64,000 nucleotides of DNA from Erigeron canadensis (lineage: Eukaryota > Streptophyta > Magnoliopsida > Asterales > Asteraceae): assembly GCF_010389155.1 (NCBI RefSeq), contig NC_057761.1, positions 19,594,501 to 19,658,500 on the forward strand, in the 5' to 3' direction. This document shows positions 47,921-58,502 of the stretch, one piece after another. Positions within the stretch are counted from its first letter, which is position 1. Each line of letters begins with the position of its first letter. The notes under the pieces were generated by a model. The model was given only the letters and a program-made list of their open reading frames with translations, did no database searches and had not been told where the DNA came from. The translations under genes and the position numbers were made by a program.

Positions 47921-50199
47921 TGTAACAATTGTGATTCTTGACTCTTTGACTATGTGTATATTTGACTAAGTATTAGTTAATCAATATATGTTCTAGTGCA
48001 ATATGAGGTCCAATTGGGTGCAATGTGTTCATATGGGTCAACTTATTGTTCGATTCGAGAGTTATGTACTAGTCGAGGTCATTAGTTGGTGCTAATCGAT
48101 TTCATTTAGATAACCTTTAACTTTAACTAGTAAATGAATATGGATCCTATCCATGGGTTGTACCCAACCCATGACCCGTCCAAGATAACCCAACCCTATC
48201 CCCACCCATTCATCTCTTCATCCATTCATTCATCTCTTATCATTTCTCTCCCACCTCACTCAATACACTCAAACTCACTCCCTCTCTAATTTAATTCACC
48301 ATCTATGGTTGCACAAGGCAATTTAATGTAAGAATAATTTACTTCTTCCTCATCTAAACATCATATCAAAAATTTAAAGTTTCAAAGTGCAAGACTAAGT
48401 TTCAATTAGGTCAAATTCGGATTTGAGCTATTGTAGAGGTTTTGGTAAGTGAAACTCATCTCATAATCATCATTTTATGTTTATTAACTTGTCTCTAGTT
48501 GATTTCTAGTAAATTTGGGTCTCAAATTGAGCCAAGGGTCGAATTAGGGTTTGTAATGGGTTAAAACTAATTTGGAACTAGATTTGATGTTTTGAAATGA
48601 AATCTTGGAATGGGTTGTGTTCATTTGAGTTTGTTTATGTCCAAATGTGTGGATTCAAGATTGAAATCGAGTCCTAGATCCTCCTTGGTTGACTATGGGG
48701 TCTAAATGGGTGTTTTGGGGGTGTTTGGCTCGTAAATCTGATGCTGATGCTGATCTGGGTTGACTGCGACGCAGTTTAATGAAGCTGCGAAGCAGCAGAA
48801 TCCTCGACATCAAGACTGCGACGCAGTCCACTTGATGCGACGCAGTGGGCCCAGTTTCACCTAGTTGATTCCTAGCTTCCTTTCTAATGTCCTAGGATCG
48901 TCCCGACCTTTCCGGAATGTACTCTTAAGACTTTATTGGTGCCCTGTACATCACAAACGAGTCGTTTAAAGTCGAGCATCATTTTTGGAACCTAATTCGA
49001 GGCATTAACATAAACTACATAACCGTATAACTTTTGTTTGAGGACAAGGCAACCTTGGGACGACTTCAACTTGATTCTAAACTATTATATAACCCCCCTA
49101 GTGACCTTGTCGAGTCCCAGAAGCCTTTCCAAGCCATGAGACCTAGCTAAGAACCTAGTTAAAGCTTCGTTTTGGCTAATAATGCATATATTGAATATGT
49201 TCTTAGGTTGTGGGTGCGTGGAGCAAGTTGATCACTTATAATCTCATCTTAACTTGATATTAGCCTCTTTTGCCGAGCAAGGTGAGTTTTCGTAGCTTTC
49301 CCTTACTCTTTTAAGAGTCGGGCTGAAAAGTGTACTTCGTGTATGATGACATTTGTGATGTACATGTTGTGTGATGGTTTTGTAGACATGCAAATAGGTG
49401 ATTCGTTGTATGGTTACTTGTGTATGTATGATGAGTTTGTTTAGGATCGTTGGGTATATATGAAGGATGATAATTCCTTTGAAAGGTTGGAGATGTGGTA
49501 GGAAGGCTGCGGGTGACCCTATATATAAACATCAAGGGTCTTTCAAAAGTAGTATCATACGAAGTATATACACACGGCGTTTGGTTATGTGTGGACAATC
49601 ATGGTCATGGATGATCAATTTATGTGCAATGAATACAAGGAGGGGCATGATGACAATACAAACGGGCATTTTAGTGCTTGATGACATTAAACGGGTACGA
49701 TACGTACTTGATGACAATTATGGATGACATGAGAACAATTGAGGGATATTGTGTGCAAGTGTTTGATCATTGATCACGTTAGATACTTAATTGAAGTCTA
49801 AATTCTTGTTCTTTATGTTTGTTTATGTGATGGGTGGCATTGGTACGTGTTCTTGTTCCTTCATTTCTATGAACTCACCAACCTAGTGTTGACATTGTTT
49901 AGTACACTTTTCAGGTAACCAAGAGAATCCAAGAGCTTGATTTCATTGCTAGGAGTTGGACTATGACCATGGATCCGTGATTCATTACCCGTTGATGGGA
50001 CCTCGCTTAGGATCATGAGCCATCTTTTGATATTGTTTTGTAAACTCTTGATGGTTGTATGCTCCTTATGCTTTTGTGACATTGAAAACTAATTGTTGGG
50101 TTCACGGAATCCTTTTATATTCATATAGTCTCGTTCTACGATAATTCCATCTTGTGTCATGCTTTTCAGTGCACTTCGAGCCTAGCTCGGGGTGTTACA
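47921..50199 (+). mobile_element. Ty3/gypsy LTR (Tekay-like), about 2.28 kb
   Basis: The LTR starts TGTAACAATTG and ends CTCGGGGTGTTACA. It is clearly related to the solo LTR 55321-57911: shared block CCTAGGATCGTCCCGA near 48890 and 56480, TTATTGGTGCCCTG, and the end AGCCTAGCT..GGGTGTTACA. It contains a cluster of ACTGCGACGCAGT palindromes (48763-48848). The LTR is followed by a leader and gag. No standard Met primer-binding site follows its end. Confidence 0.75.
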
Positions 50200-51009
50200 G
50201 AATGGTGGCCTACGCTTGGTCGTAGAGAATTAGGCGATTGACCTAGACTACGGCTTAAGTAAAACTCTTCATATAGCATGCATGATTAGGAATCTTGTAT
50301 GCAACATGAACTATATGCGCATTATAAGTGTACATTTGAAATTCGTAGGAAGGTTCGTTATATGTGATAACATGAGTACAATTGGCTTGCGTGATTATTG
50401 TGTTCTTGTGTGGTGGTCAAGTGCATGAGTTTAATGTGATTACATGAGGTCATGTGCATATTGTTGGATTGAAATGATTAAATTGATATTGTTGATGGCT
50501 TAGAGCAAAATGAAGTTATGGCATTAACATGATATAATATTGTGGCAACCCTAAAAGAGTCTGATCAACTATTTTATGGTTACCCGGTATTATAACAAGT
50601 TAATGACATCACAGATTGCACACATTTGGTTTGGAGTATAGTAAGGAACCGATATACTTAATGGGAGTTGTTGGGTGGAGGGTTAGCCGCTGGTACACCC
50701 TGTATACAAACCCGAACGGTAACTAGAGAGTATATTGGATTTGGACTATACTTTGAACCGCTTGGTTAGTTGCTTGGTTGTATGATGTAAATGAACATGA
50801 GTATGTGGTTGATGATGGACAATTATGATGAACATGGTATGATGGCATGATACATAACGATTTCCCCTAGAGCACTAGTACTTTTGCCTTAGTGTAAAGA
50901 TATGATTTATGTGTGATATGTCGACATGAGAGTATTGACTACTTGTGGGACTAACATGTGAGCATTTTGAGACTAACAATCGGGTGAACGTGTTACTTGT
51001 CTTATAGAA

Positions 51010-52463
51010 ATGGTGAGGCCAAGGAGAGCCGGAGCTAACTATAGGGCTAACTCTCAAGAACCACAACCGGAAGCTCAACCGGAAGCACAAGGAGGCCGTG
51101 GAAGAGGCCGGGGAGGTAAAGGCCGTGGTGGAGGCCGAGGTAGAGGTAGGGTAGGGGTCGTGGTGAAGCACCAACACCCGACTTGGCAACCGTGATCGCT
51201 CAAGCGGTCACAAACATCATGCCTAATATAGTTGCCCAAGTCACGGCATCTCTCCAAGCACCCAATAATCCGGTGCCAAATGTTGAAGCTCAAGCAAATG
51301 TGAATAATGAAAATGTTCAACCGGTAGTGGTGGAAGAAGAGGAGGCACCGGTGATGCAAGACAACTACATTCCCATGTACAATCAACATGGAGTGTATCG
51401 TCAAGGGTGTTCTTTCAAGGATTTCAAGAGTTGTGGAGCCCCGGAGTTTCATGGGGATGGGGGTCCCACGGCTTGTATAAGGTGGCTTGAAGAGATTGAA
51501 GCGGTGATTGCTAGGAGCCATTGTACTTATGATGATCAAGTTACTTATTCAATCGGCATGTTTAAGGGTGATGCATTGAAGTGGTGGAACAAGGAAATAG
51601 GGGCGGGTAACGCTATACCTTGGGATCAATTCAAGATTTTGGTGAAGGAAAGGTTTTGTCCTCCTTATGAAGTTCAAACTTTAACACTAGAGTTCGTGCA
51701 ACTTCAAATGAATGGAGCGGACTATAAAGGGTACATTCGGCGATTCCAAGAGTTGTCAACACTCATCCCACACTTGGTGTCTCCCGAGGCCCAAGCTATT
51801 CAAAAGTTTGTTATGGGCTTAACTCCAAAAGTCCGACACTTGGTAAATAATATCATGCCTACCTCCTTGACGGAAGCCATAAACCGAGTCGGTAGTGTTA
51901 CCGAAGATCTACTTAGAAGTGGCGAATTGAGCAAACCATCGTCATCAAAAAGGAAGGATGCACCCGAGTCAAGTGGGGTGAAGAAAATAGGTAGGTTTGA
52001 CCCCACATGCCCTAACAAAGGAAAAGTGTATGCGGCAATTGAACCGGCAAAGAAAGCTTATGTGGGTCCTCAACCACTTTGCAACAAGTGCTCCCGACAT
52101 CATGCTCCAACCACTCGTTATGGAACTTGTTTCAATTGCCATCAAATTGGTCATCTTGCTAGAGATTGTAGGGCCCCGAGAGTGGCTCCTACTCATACGG
52201 TTCCTCTCCAAACCTTTCCTCCTCAAGCTCCCAACCAAAGGGGTCAACGGGGGGCTTGTTATGAATGTGGAAGCACCGATCATTACCGTAATACTTGTCC
52301 TCAATGGGTGGGACAAAACGTTCAAGTGGCGGTTCATCCAAATCAACTTCAAATCGTCGGTCCCAACCAAAACCGTGGCCAACAAGGCCATCAAGTGCAA
52401 CCTAGAGGGAGAGCCTTTGCGGTGAATGCAAATGAAGCCCGCAATGATCCTAATGTGGTGGCA
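51010..52463 (+). pseudogene. Ty3/gypsy gag with two zinc knuckles, truncated and frameshifted
   Basis: The start MVRPRRAGANYRANSQEP leads into a Gly/Arg-rich stretch, then a frame change near 51150. The main frame continues from 51183 (MATVIAQAVTNIMPNIVAQV). The gag domain includes FKDFKSCGAPEFHGDGG, RWLEEIEAVI and KGDALKWWNKEIG. Two CCHC knuckles follow at about 52129 (CFNCHQIGHLARDC) and 52257 (CYECGSTDHYRNTC). After NARNDPNVVAGT the sequence runs without a break into the copia 3' untranslated motif near 52470, so protease, RT and integrase are absent. Upstream 50200-51009 is a non-coding leader. Confidence 0.85.
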
Positions 52464-52635
52464 GGTACATTGACTCAAAGTTCTGAAGTAATGTCATCAT
52501 CAGGGGGAGAGACAATACGCGTTGCACTCTTTTTCCCTTGACCATGGTTTTGACCCATTGGGTCTTTTCCTGGTAAGGTTTTTAACGAGGCAACGATTCT
52601 AAGAGCGTATTGTATAACAAACATCCAATGGGGAG

Positions 52636-52808
52636 TATTGTAAATAATTATTTTGTTGTATGTGGATGTTTATAAAGATTTGGTTTCTTATTTTACTTCT
52701 CTTACTTGGAGCCTACTCCAACTCATTGTGCATATATACCCCTTGTTTATTGTTAATAAAGTGAACAATTCCTTCTCTCTATATTCTATTTTCTTCTACT
52801 ATATAACA
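52636..52808 (+). repeat. 3' LTR of the old copia element
   Basis: This 173-bp copy of 41217-41389 begins TATTGTAAATAATT and ends ACTATATAACA. It is preceded by the purine tract AATGGGGAG and followed by ATTTG, the target duplication. Confidence 0.88.
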
Positions 52809-52813
52809 ATTTG

Positions 52814-53689
52814 AAATTTTTATGGGTTTGTATTCTTGATCTTTAGCATTGAGTTTACAACTTATATAATAAGTTTTTATTAGTATCAATATTTGTTCGT
52901 ATTGGATCCTAATAATTCTTTTTAAAGATCCTTAAAAAGAAAGGGTTGATCATTGTAATACAATATTATTGTAAAACAAATATGATAGGTTTCTTGACTC
53001 ATTATAAAATCGATACACAAAGATTCATAAAGCAAAAATATATACACTCATGCATGAAAATTTTCACGATTAAAAAAGTATTATTAAAATCGATATGTTA
53101 ACCTCCTAACTAAGTAATGGAGTAGAAGTATAATTCAAATTCTAAATGACAAATGAAATGAAAACAAAAGAGTTTTAATCTAAATTCATGAGTTGCTTAT
53201 TCAATCTTGTAAATCATATAAAAAAATATTTAATGAATATAGATATACTTCTTAAGGTGAACGGTGTAGTTGTCAAAAACAACTTTTAACCAAAAAAATA
53301 TATAGACCAATGATATTATGACACATGTACTTATGAAAACTTGCTAAACAATAGGGTGTGACTGCCAAAACTTGCCAAAATACATAAGCGCATGCGAGCA
53401 GGTATAAAACAATAGCACATATTGAGTATCTTTCCACCGCCAAAGCACGCAAATAATAGGGGCTACAAAGTCACCTGACATATACGTATTACATTAATCC
53501 TAAAATATCTCAACAGATAGAGACCTATTAATATTGACACAATCTTACTATAAATGGCCTATTATGTCTTTGTTATAAAGTTTTGAGACAATTGAAGTGA
53601 AATCATTACGTTTCGTTCCTTAACGACTAAGCAGGACTTGACCAATGCACTTTGAACCCACTTTTGGACAACTCAATTTTTAATTCACC
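52814..53689. other. AT-rich, no gene seen
   Basis: Nearly 900 bp with no convincing frame, RNA gene or repeat boundary. Confidence 0.6.
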
Positions 53690-54679
53690 TTAAAGGGTTG
53701 TTACCGTGATAAAGTAGACATGTTTCGTGGATAGATTGAACATCAAAAACATAGTTACGGTTTAAAAGTATAATCGTTTCAAAATCGAGTTTTCTGCTGA
53801 ACGGGGAAAAGTTGTGGCGTAACTTGAAAAGTTGCAACACAACTTCTAGTCCAGAAAAAAGGAACAACAAAAGTTGCAAAGCAACTTTTAAAGTTGCGGC
53901 GCAACTTTGCCGGTTACGGGAAAAAAACTCATTTTCGACACAAATTGACCATCCAAACGTAAAGATTAAAGCTTCAAACTTTGACGCAACCCAACAAAAG
54001 TATAAACAAGTGTCAAAGTCAACTTTTTTCACAAACTCACTTCCTAAATAAAAAACCCTGTTTCTGAAGCCCTAAGTATCTAAATTCGACAAAACACAAA
54101 GATTTGACCAAGTGATGTATCTACGACATACAACAACATGATTTAAGAATGTAGGAAGTAAATTTACATACCAAATGTTTCCTTGATGTTAAAATTCGAA
54201 TTTGAGAGAATGAGGAGGATGAACACTTGTTCTTAAACTTGAGTTGGAAGAAATCTTGAACACTTGAAGATTATTATTGTTAGTATACCACTTGCTAGTT
54301 AACTTCCGTACCAAGAAGATTAAAATCGGATTGATGGATTTGTTCTTGGATTTCTAAAGAGAATGAGGATAGAAAGAGAGTTAGAGAGAGAGGATAATGT
54401 AGAAATGGAAAGACAAAGGGAGTGATGGGAGGTTTTGTTCACCCATCATACTCTTGCGACGAGTCCCGGATTCTCCCGAAAAATGATACATTTAGTTCAA
54501 ACGGTTAACTCGAGTATTGTTTGAATATTTTTGCTAACACCATATTATCTATTGTTGAATTACTTTTCTAATGACTATTCACATACCTACATTTTCTTTA
54601 CAAAAGTTGACTTAAATTTGACTCATTCTAATTTTTACTAGACCCGTAAAGTTGACCAGTCCAAATAACGGATGTTATA
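53690..54679 (-). mobile_element. Minus-strand Ty3-type LTR fragment
   Basis: On the minus strand it starts TATAACATCCGTTATTTGG at 54679 (compare TGTAACATCCGAGAC of the solo LTR) and has the same layout: a CCCATCACTC/CTCTCTC leader, then a GGTATGTAAATT donor-like site. Further on it holds AGTTGCGCCGCAACTT and AAAGTTGCTTTGCAACTTTT palindromes. The inner boundary is not defined. Confidence 0.5.
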
Positions 54680-54689
54680 TCTAGATTGG

Positions 54690-55320
54690 GGTTTTTAAGT
54701 CTGCGGTTAGTATTGTGTTTTTTTGGATTTTTATTGCTGGAATTGAAATTGCAAACTAATGCTCCCCAATGTTCACCATTATTCCAGCGAGATTTGAAAC
54801 CCTTTGACTTTCCCAGTGAGTCTTTTATTCTCTATTTGGGTTTTTCAAGGTCATTGCGTTCGGGAGTTTTCATGTCTTCTCCCTTTGTGGGGGTTTGCAT
54901 GTGTCCTCTACTAGTCTACTTTTTGGGGGTTTCCTTCATCACCGACAACTTTCTTCATGTTTTCTGGCGAAACCCCTTATTGGGGTTTTTGGTTACACCT
55001 CTTAGCGTTGCTGAAATTTGTATTCTGTTGTAGTGTTGCCGTTTTTGTTTCATTTAAAGCAACTAGTAACTATATGATCATGTTGTTCTAAAAAACGAAG
55101 TAACTATATAATCAATTTTATTTCCTAAAGAATAAGAATCTCTTGGTAAAATAGCAAGATATGCACGTTCTAAATATCAATAAAAAAAACTTCAATGAAA
55201 TTTATTTAGGTTAAATTTGGATATCCGAACCCAAATAGCCCAATTTTTTATTTGTTTAAGGTTATGAGTTAAGTTATAATTTTCATACTGCCAATACTTT
55301 TTATTATTTTTTAATAATAT
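54690..55320. other. Intergenic between LTR fragments, no supported gene
   Basis: One 115-codon hydrophobic frame (54686-55033) is present, but it has no homology clue. The rest is AT-rich. Confidence 0.5.
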
Positions 55321-57911
55321 TGTAACATCCGAGACTTTTGGCCGCTTGACTTTACGCGCAATTTGACTAACGAGCTTAATTGATGACGCATGAAGTACTC
55401 GGTGGGTCGAGTGATCACTTTTTGGACGGTACGATATTAAACGATTTGAGATAGTGTTGATTTAAACTAGGATTTGAGATGGGCAACCCGTGGATCTTAC
55501 CCACACCCATGACCCATCTCCAAGACCCAACCTTATCCCCAAACCAAATCCTTCCACTTTCCAACCATTCATTCACTCACTCTTATCTCTCATTCTCTCT
55601 CTCTTGAATACTTGAAAGAACACCCACTCAATGCCCCCCCCCCCTCTCTCTCATTAAATTCTAATATCATTTAATGTTCTTGGGTAAAAATTTTGGTAGA
55701 AACAACATCTTCATCATCATTTATTTCTCATATCAAAAGTTGGGTTCATTAAGTGCAAGAATTCTTCCTTTCGGGTCAAATTTTGGGTTTGAGCTTTGGT
55801 GGTGATTTTGGTAAGCAAACTTCACTCATATTAATTATTTGACACTTATCAACATGTTCTTAAGTCAAATTCTTGGGTTTTTGAGTCAAAATCAGGTCAA
55901 GACAAATTTAGGGTTTGTGATGAACAAGATTAGGTCAAAACCGGTTATGAGCAAAGATTTATGAAATTTTGTGATGTGTTAGGTCAACACAAGTTTGGTC
56001 TCACCCCAAAAAGAGTTTGGGACGAGTTTGGAGTCCAAGAACACCATTAAGGTCAAGTTAGGGTTTATAAGTTTTTTTAAATGGGTCAAAAATGATTTTA
56101 ATGATTAATTAGTGTTTGAAATTGGATTTAAGGAGTTGGTTAAGTGCAAATGTGTTTGTTGATGAGTAATTATGCTTCTAAAACAAGCCCATAAGCTTTG
56201 CAAGTCATTTTGAAGTCAAAAATTAGGTTTAGTGGGGTTTTGGGCCGTGTTCTTGACCATTTAGCTGCTGCTGCTCGCTGGTACTGATCTGGGCTGACTG
56301 CGACGCAGTCATGGGACTATGGCGCAGTAGAAACCTGGCTGGGTTGGGCTGCGACGCAGCAGAACATACTGCGAAGCAGTTAGAATCTCGTCGTAGTGAC
56401 TGCGACGTAGTCTTATTGATGCGGCGTAGTGTGACCCCCTTCAGCCCAACTACTTTCCTAACTTCTCTTCTAATGCCCTAGGATCGTCCCGAGCTTTCCA
56501 GAATGTCCTCTTAAGACCTTATTGGTGCCCTGAGCAAGACAAACGAGTCGTCCAAAGTCACGAGTCCTTTTTGGAACCTAATACAAAACATTTTTATAAA
56601 CTATATAAACGTATAACTTTTGTTTGAGAACAAGGAGACCTTGGGGCGACTTCATTTTGGTTACAAACTATTACATGACCTCTCTAACGACCATGTTGGG
56701 TCCCGAAAGTCTTTCAAAGCCATAAACCAAAGCCAAAACCTAGTTAGAGAATCGTCTTTGGTGAATAATGCATGTCTTGTATACATTACTAGGTTGTGGA
56801 CGCGTGGAGCATGATAATCACTTATAATCTCATCCTAATTTGATATTAACCCCTTTTGCCAATCAAGGTGAGTTTCATAGCTCCCTACTCGCTTGAGATT
56901 CGGGTTGAAAATTGTACAGGTACTTGTTTGATTGATTGTTGGTTTGATTGTCGGATATACTTATAATTTGGATATTATGCTTTCGTTGGTGTTATTTATG
57001 CATTGTTTAGGATAGTAGTGCATATATAGAACACGACGCTACCCTTAAAGAGTCTAAAATGTGGTGGGAAGGCTGCGGATGACCCTATATATAAACATCG
57101 AGGATTCCTTAAGTGTAGAGTCGTAGGAAGTGTATCCGCTTGTGTTATGGTTGTTTGGTTATGCTTGTACTTGATGATTGGTTCGATGTACTTCCAAGTA
57201 TTCTTACTTGATGATTTGTACTACGTACTCCCAAGTGTCATACACTTGAGGACATGCTTTCGTACGACGTACTCCCAAGCATTTCATGATTGTGGTTGTT
57301 TTATGCTATTGTCATAGTACATGTATGATTCGTCGTTGATGTTTGTTGTTGGACTCACTTACTACGCTTTCTCTAACTATCATGGTTAGACGCTTGTACA
57401 TGTATTAATATGTGGCTAGGTTACGCCATGAGTAACCCTCCTTGCTTTCATGTGTGATGCGATGATTTGCCGTAAGTTATGATTTACTCACACATTTTAC
57501 ATATCATGACTCGTTCATTCTTTACGCATATTGTGACTTGAATGGCTCCTTGTGAACCATTACTACGAACTCGTCAACCTAGTGTTGACCTTGTTTAGTA
57601 TACTTTTCAGGTAATCCAGCAAATCAAGGACAAGAAGTATGATTGATGATTACATTAGTACCCGGGCTTGGACTTACTTGGATCACGGATTCATTTGCCC
57701 TACTTTTGGTCTTTACGCTTAGGATCGTTTGCCATCTTTTGATATTATCTTGTAAACGTTTGATGGCTACTTGCTCCTTGTGCATTTTGTACCTGTTGTA
57801 ACTTGGTTGGATTCTCCGAATCCTTTATATTCATTTAGTTTGTCCTACGATAATTCCATGCATACGTTATATCTTTTCGGTAGCACTTTGAGCCTAGCTT
57901 AGGGTGTTACA
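55321..57911 (+). mobile_element. 2.6-kb Ty3/gypsy (Tekay-like) solo LTR
   Basis: It runs from TGTAACATCCGAG to AGCCTAGCTTAGGGTGTTACA, bounded by a perfect 5-bp duplication AATAT (55316-55320 and 57912-57916). There is no internal coding region. A palindrome cluster built on CTGCGACGCAG spans 56297-56430. A leader with GTAAGCAAAC-type donor site follows a C-run and CT microsatellite near 55637. It is related to the LTR at 47921-50199. Confidence 0.92.
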
Positions 57912-57916
57912 AATAT

Positions 57917-58502
57917 CTTGATTAGATCGTTTATCAACATAACACTAAATTAAGTAGAGATAGGAATCTTTCTTATTTATTATTACATATAAAGATATTA
58001 GTGAGTAGTCATGTATCATATTAAGTTATATATAGATGAACCTCCCGAATATTCAAATTTGAAATCTTTTAGTATCATTAAAAACCAAGTCTTTATCATA
58101 AGTCTACCACTCTTGGATTCTGAACCATCAGTTTTATAAAATGTTGTATATGTGCAAGATCCAAAAATAATACTCTATCTTCTTTTGGTTTATATCAGGT
58201 AATTAAGTTGACACAGTACACGGTCATATACTTATGTCCAAACAAAATGTATCATCAATTGTATTGTATCGCATTTAATTCTTCCATGTGATGTTTGCAG
58301 CCGTCGGCACCAACCAAACAAACAAAACATCAAATGTATATATATATATATATATATAATACTAACACTAACTCTATTATTATAGTACATCTTTAAATCA
58401 AACCCATGCATATATCCCGTGAGATCGATCCCCACAAAATTATATTCTTGATCAAAACAATAATGTACCTCATCTCCTAGCTAGTTCTAAATCCTCTTGT
58501 AA
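57917..58502 (+). promoter_or_regulatory. Upstream region of the pectin methylesterase gene
   Basis: AT-rich DNA with a TA run (58337-58358) about 150 bp before the ATG. This could serve as TATA-like promoter DNA, but the start site cannot be assigned. Confidence 0.4.

Larger units (their letters stand above)
41217..52808 (+). mobile_element. Old Ty1/copia-type element with 173-bp LTRs, heavily decayed and filled with insertions
   Basis: LTR-like termini of equal length (41217-41389 and 52636-52808) are flanked by a perfect 5-bp duplication ATTTG (41212-41216 and 52809-52813). They differ at about 17 of 173 positions, mostly transitions, so the element is old. The purine tract CCAATGGGGAG lies just before the right LTR, preceded by a copia 3' untranslated motif (about 52490-52635). 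Only a scrap of its polyprotein can be seen. The interior holds a MITE-like element, Helitron-like ends and a truncated Ty3 element. Confidence 0.85.

Noticed and set aside
54686..55033. Hydrophobic 115-codon plus-strand frame
   Set aside because: T-rich DNA between LTR remnants gives Phe/Leu by chance; no domain, no introns, no neighbouring signal.
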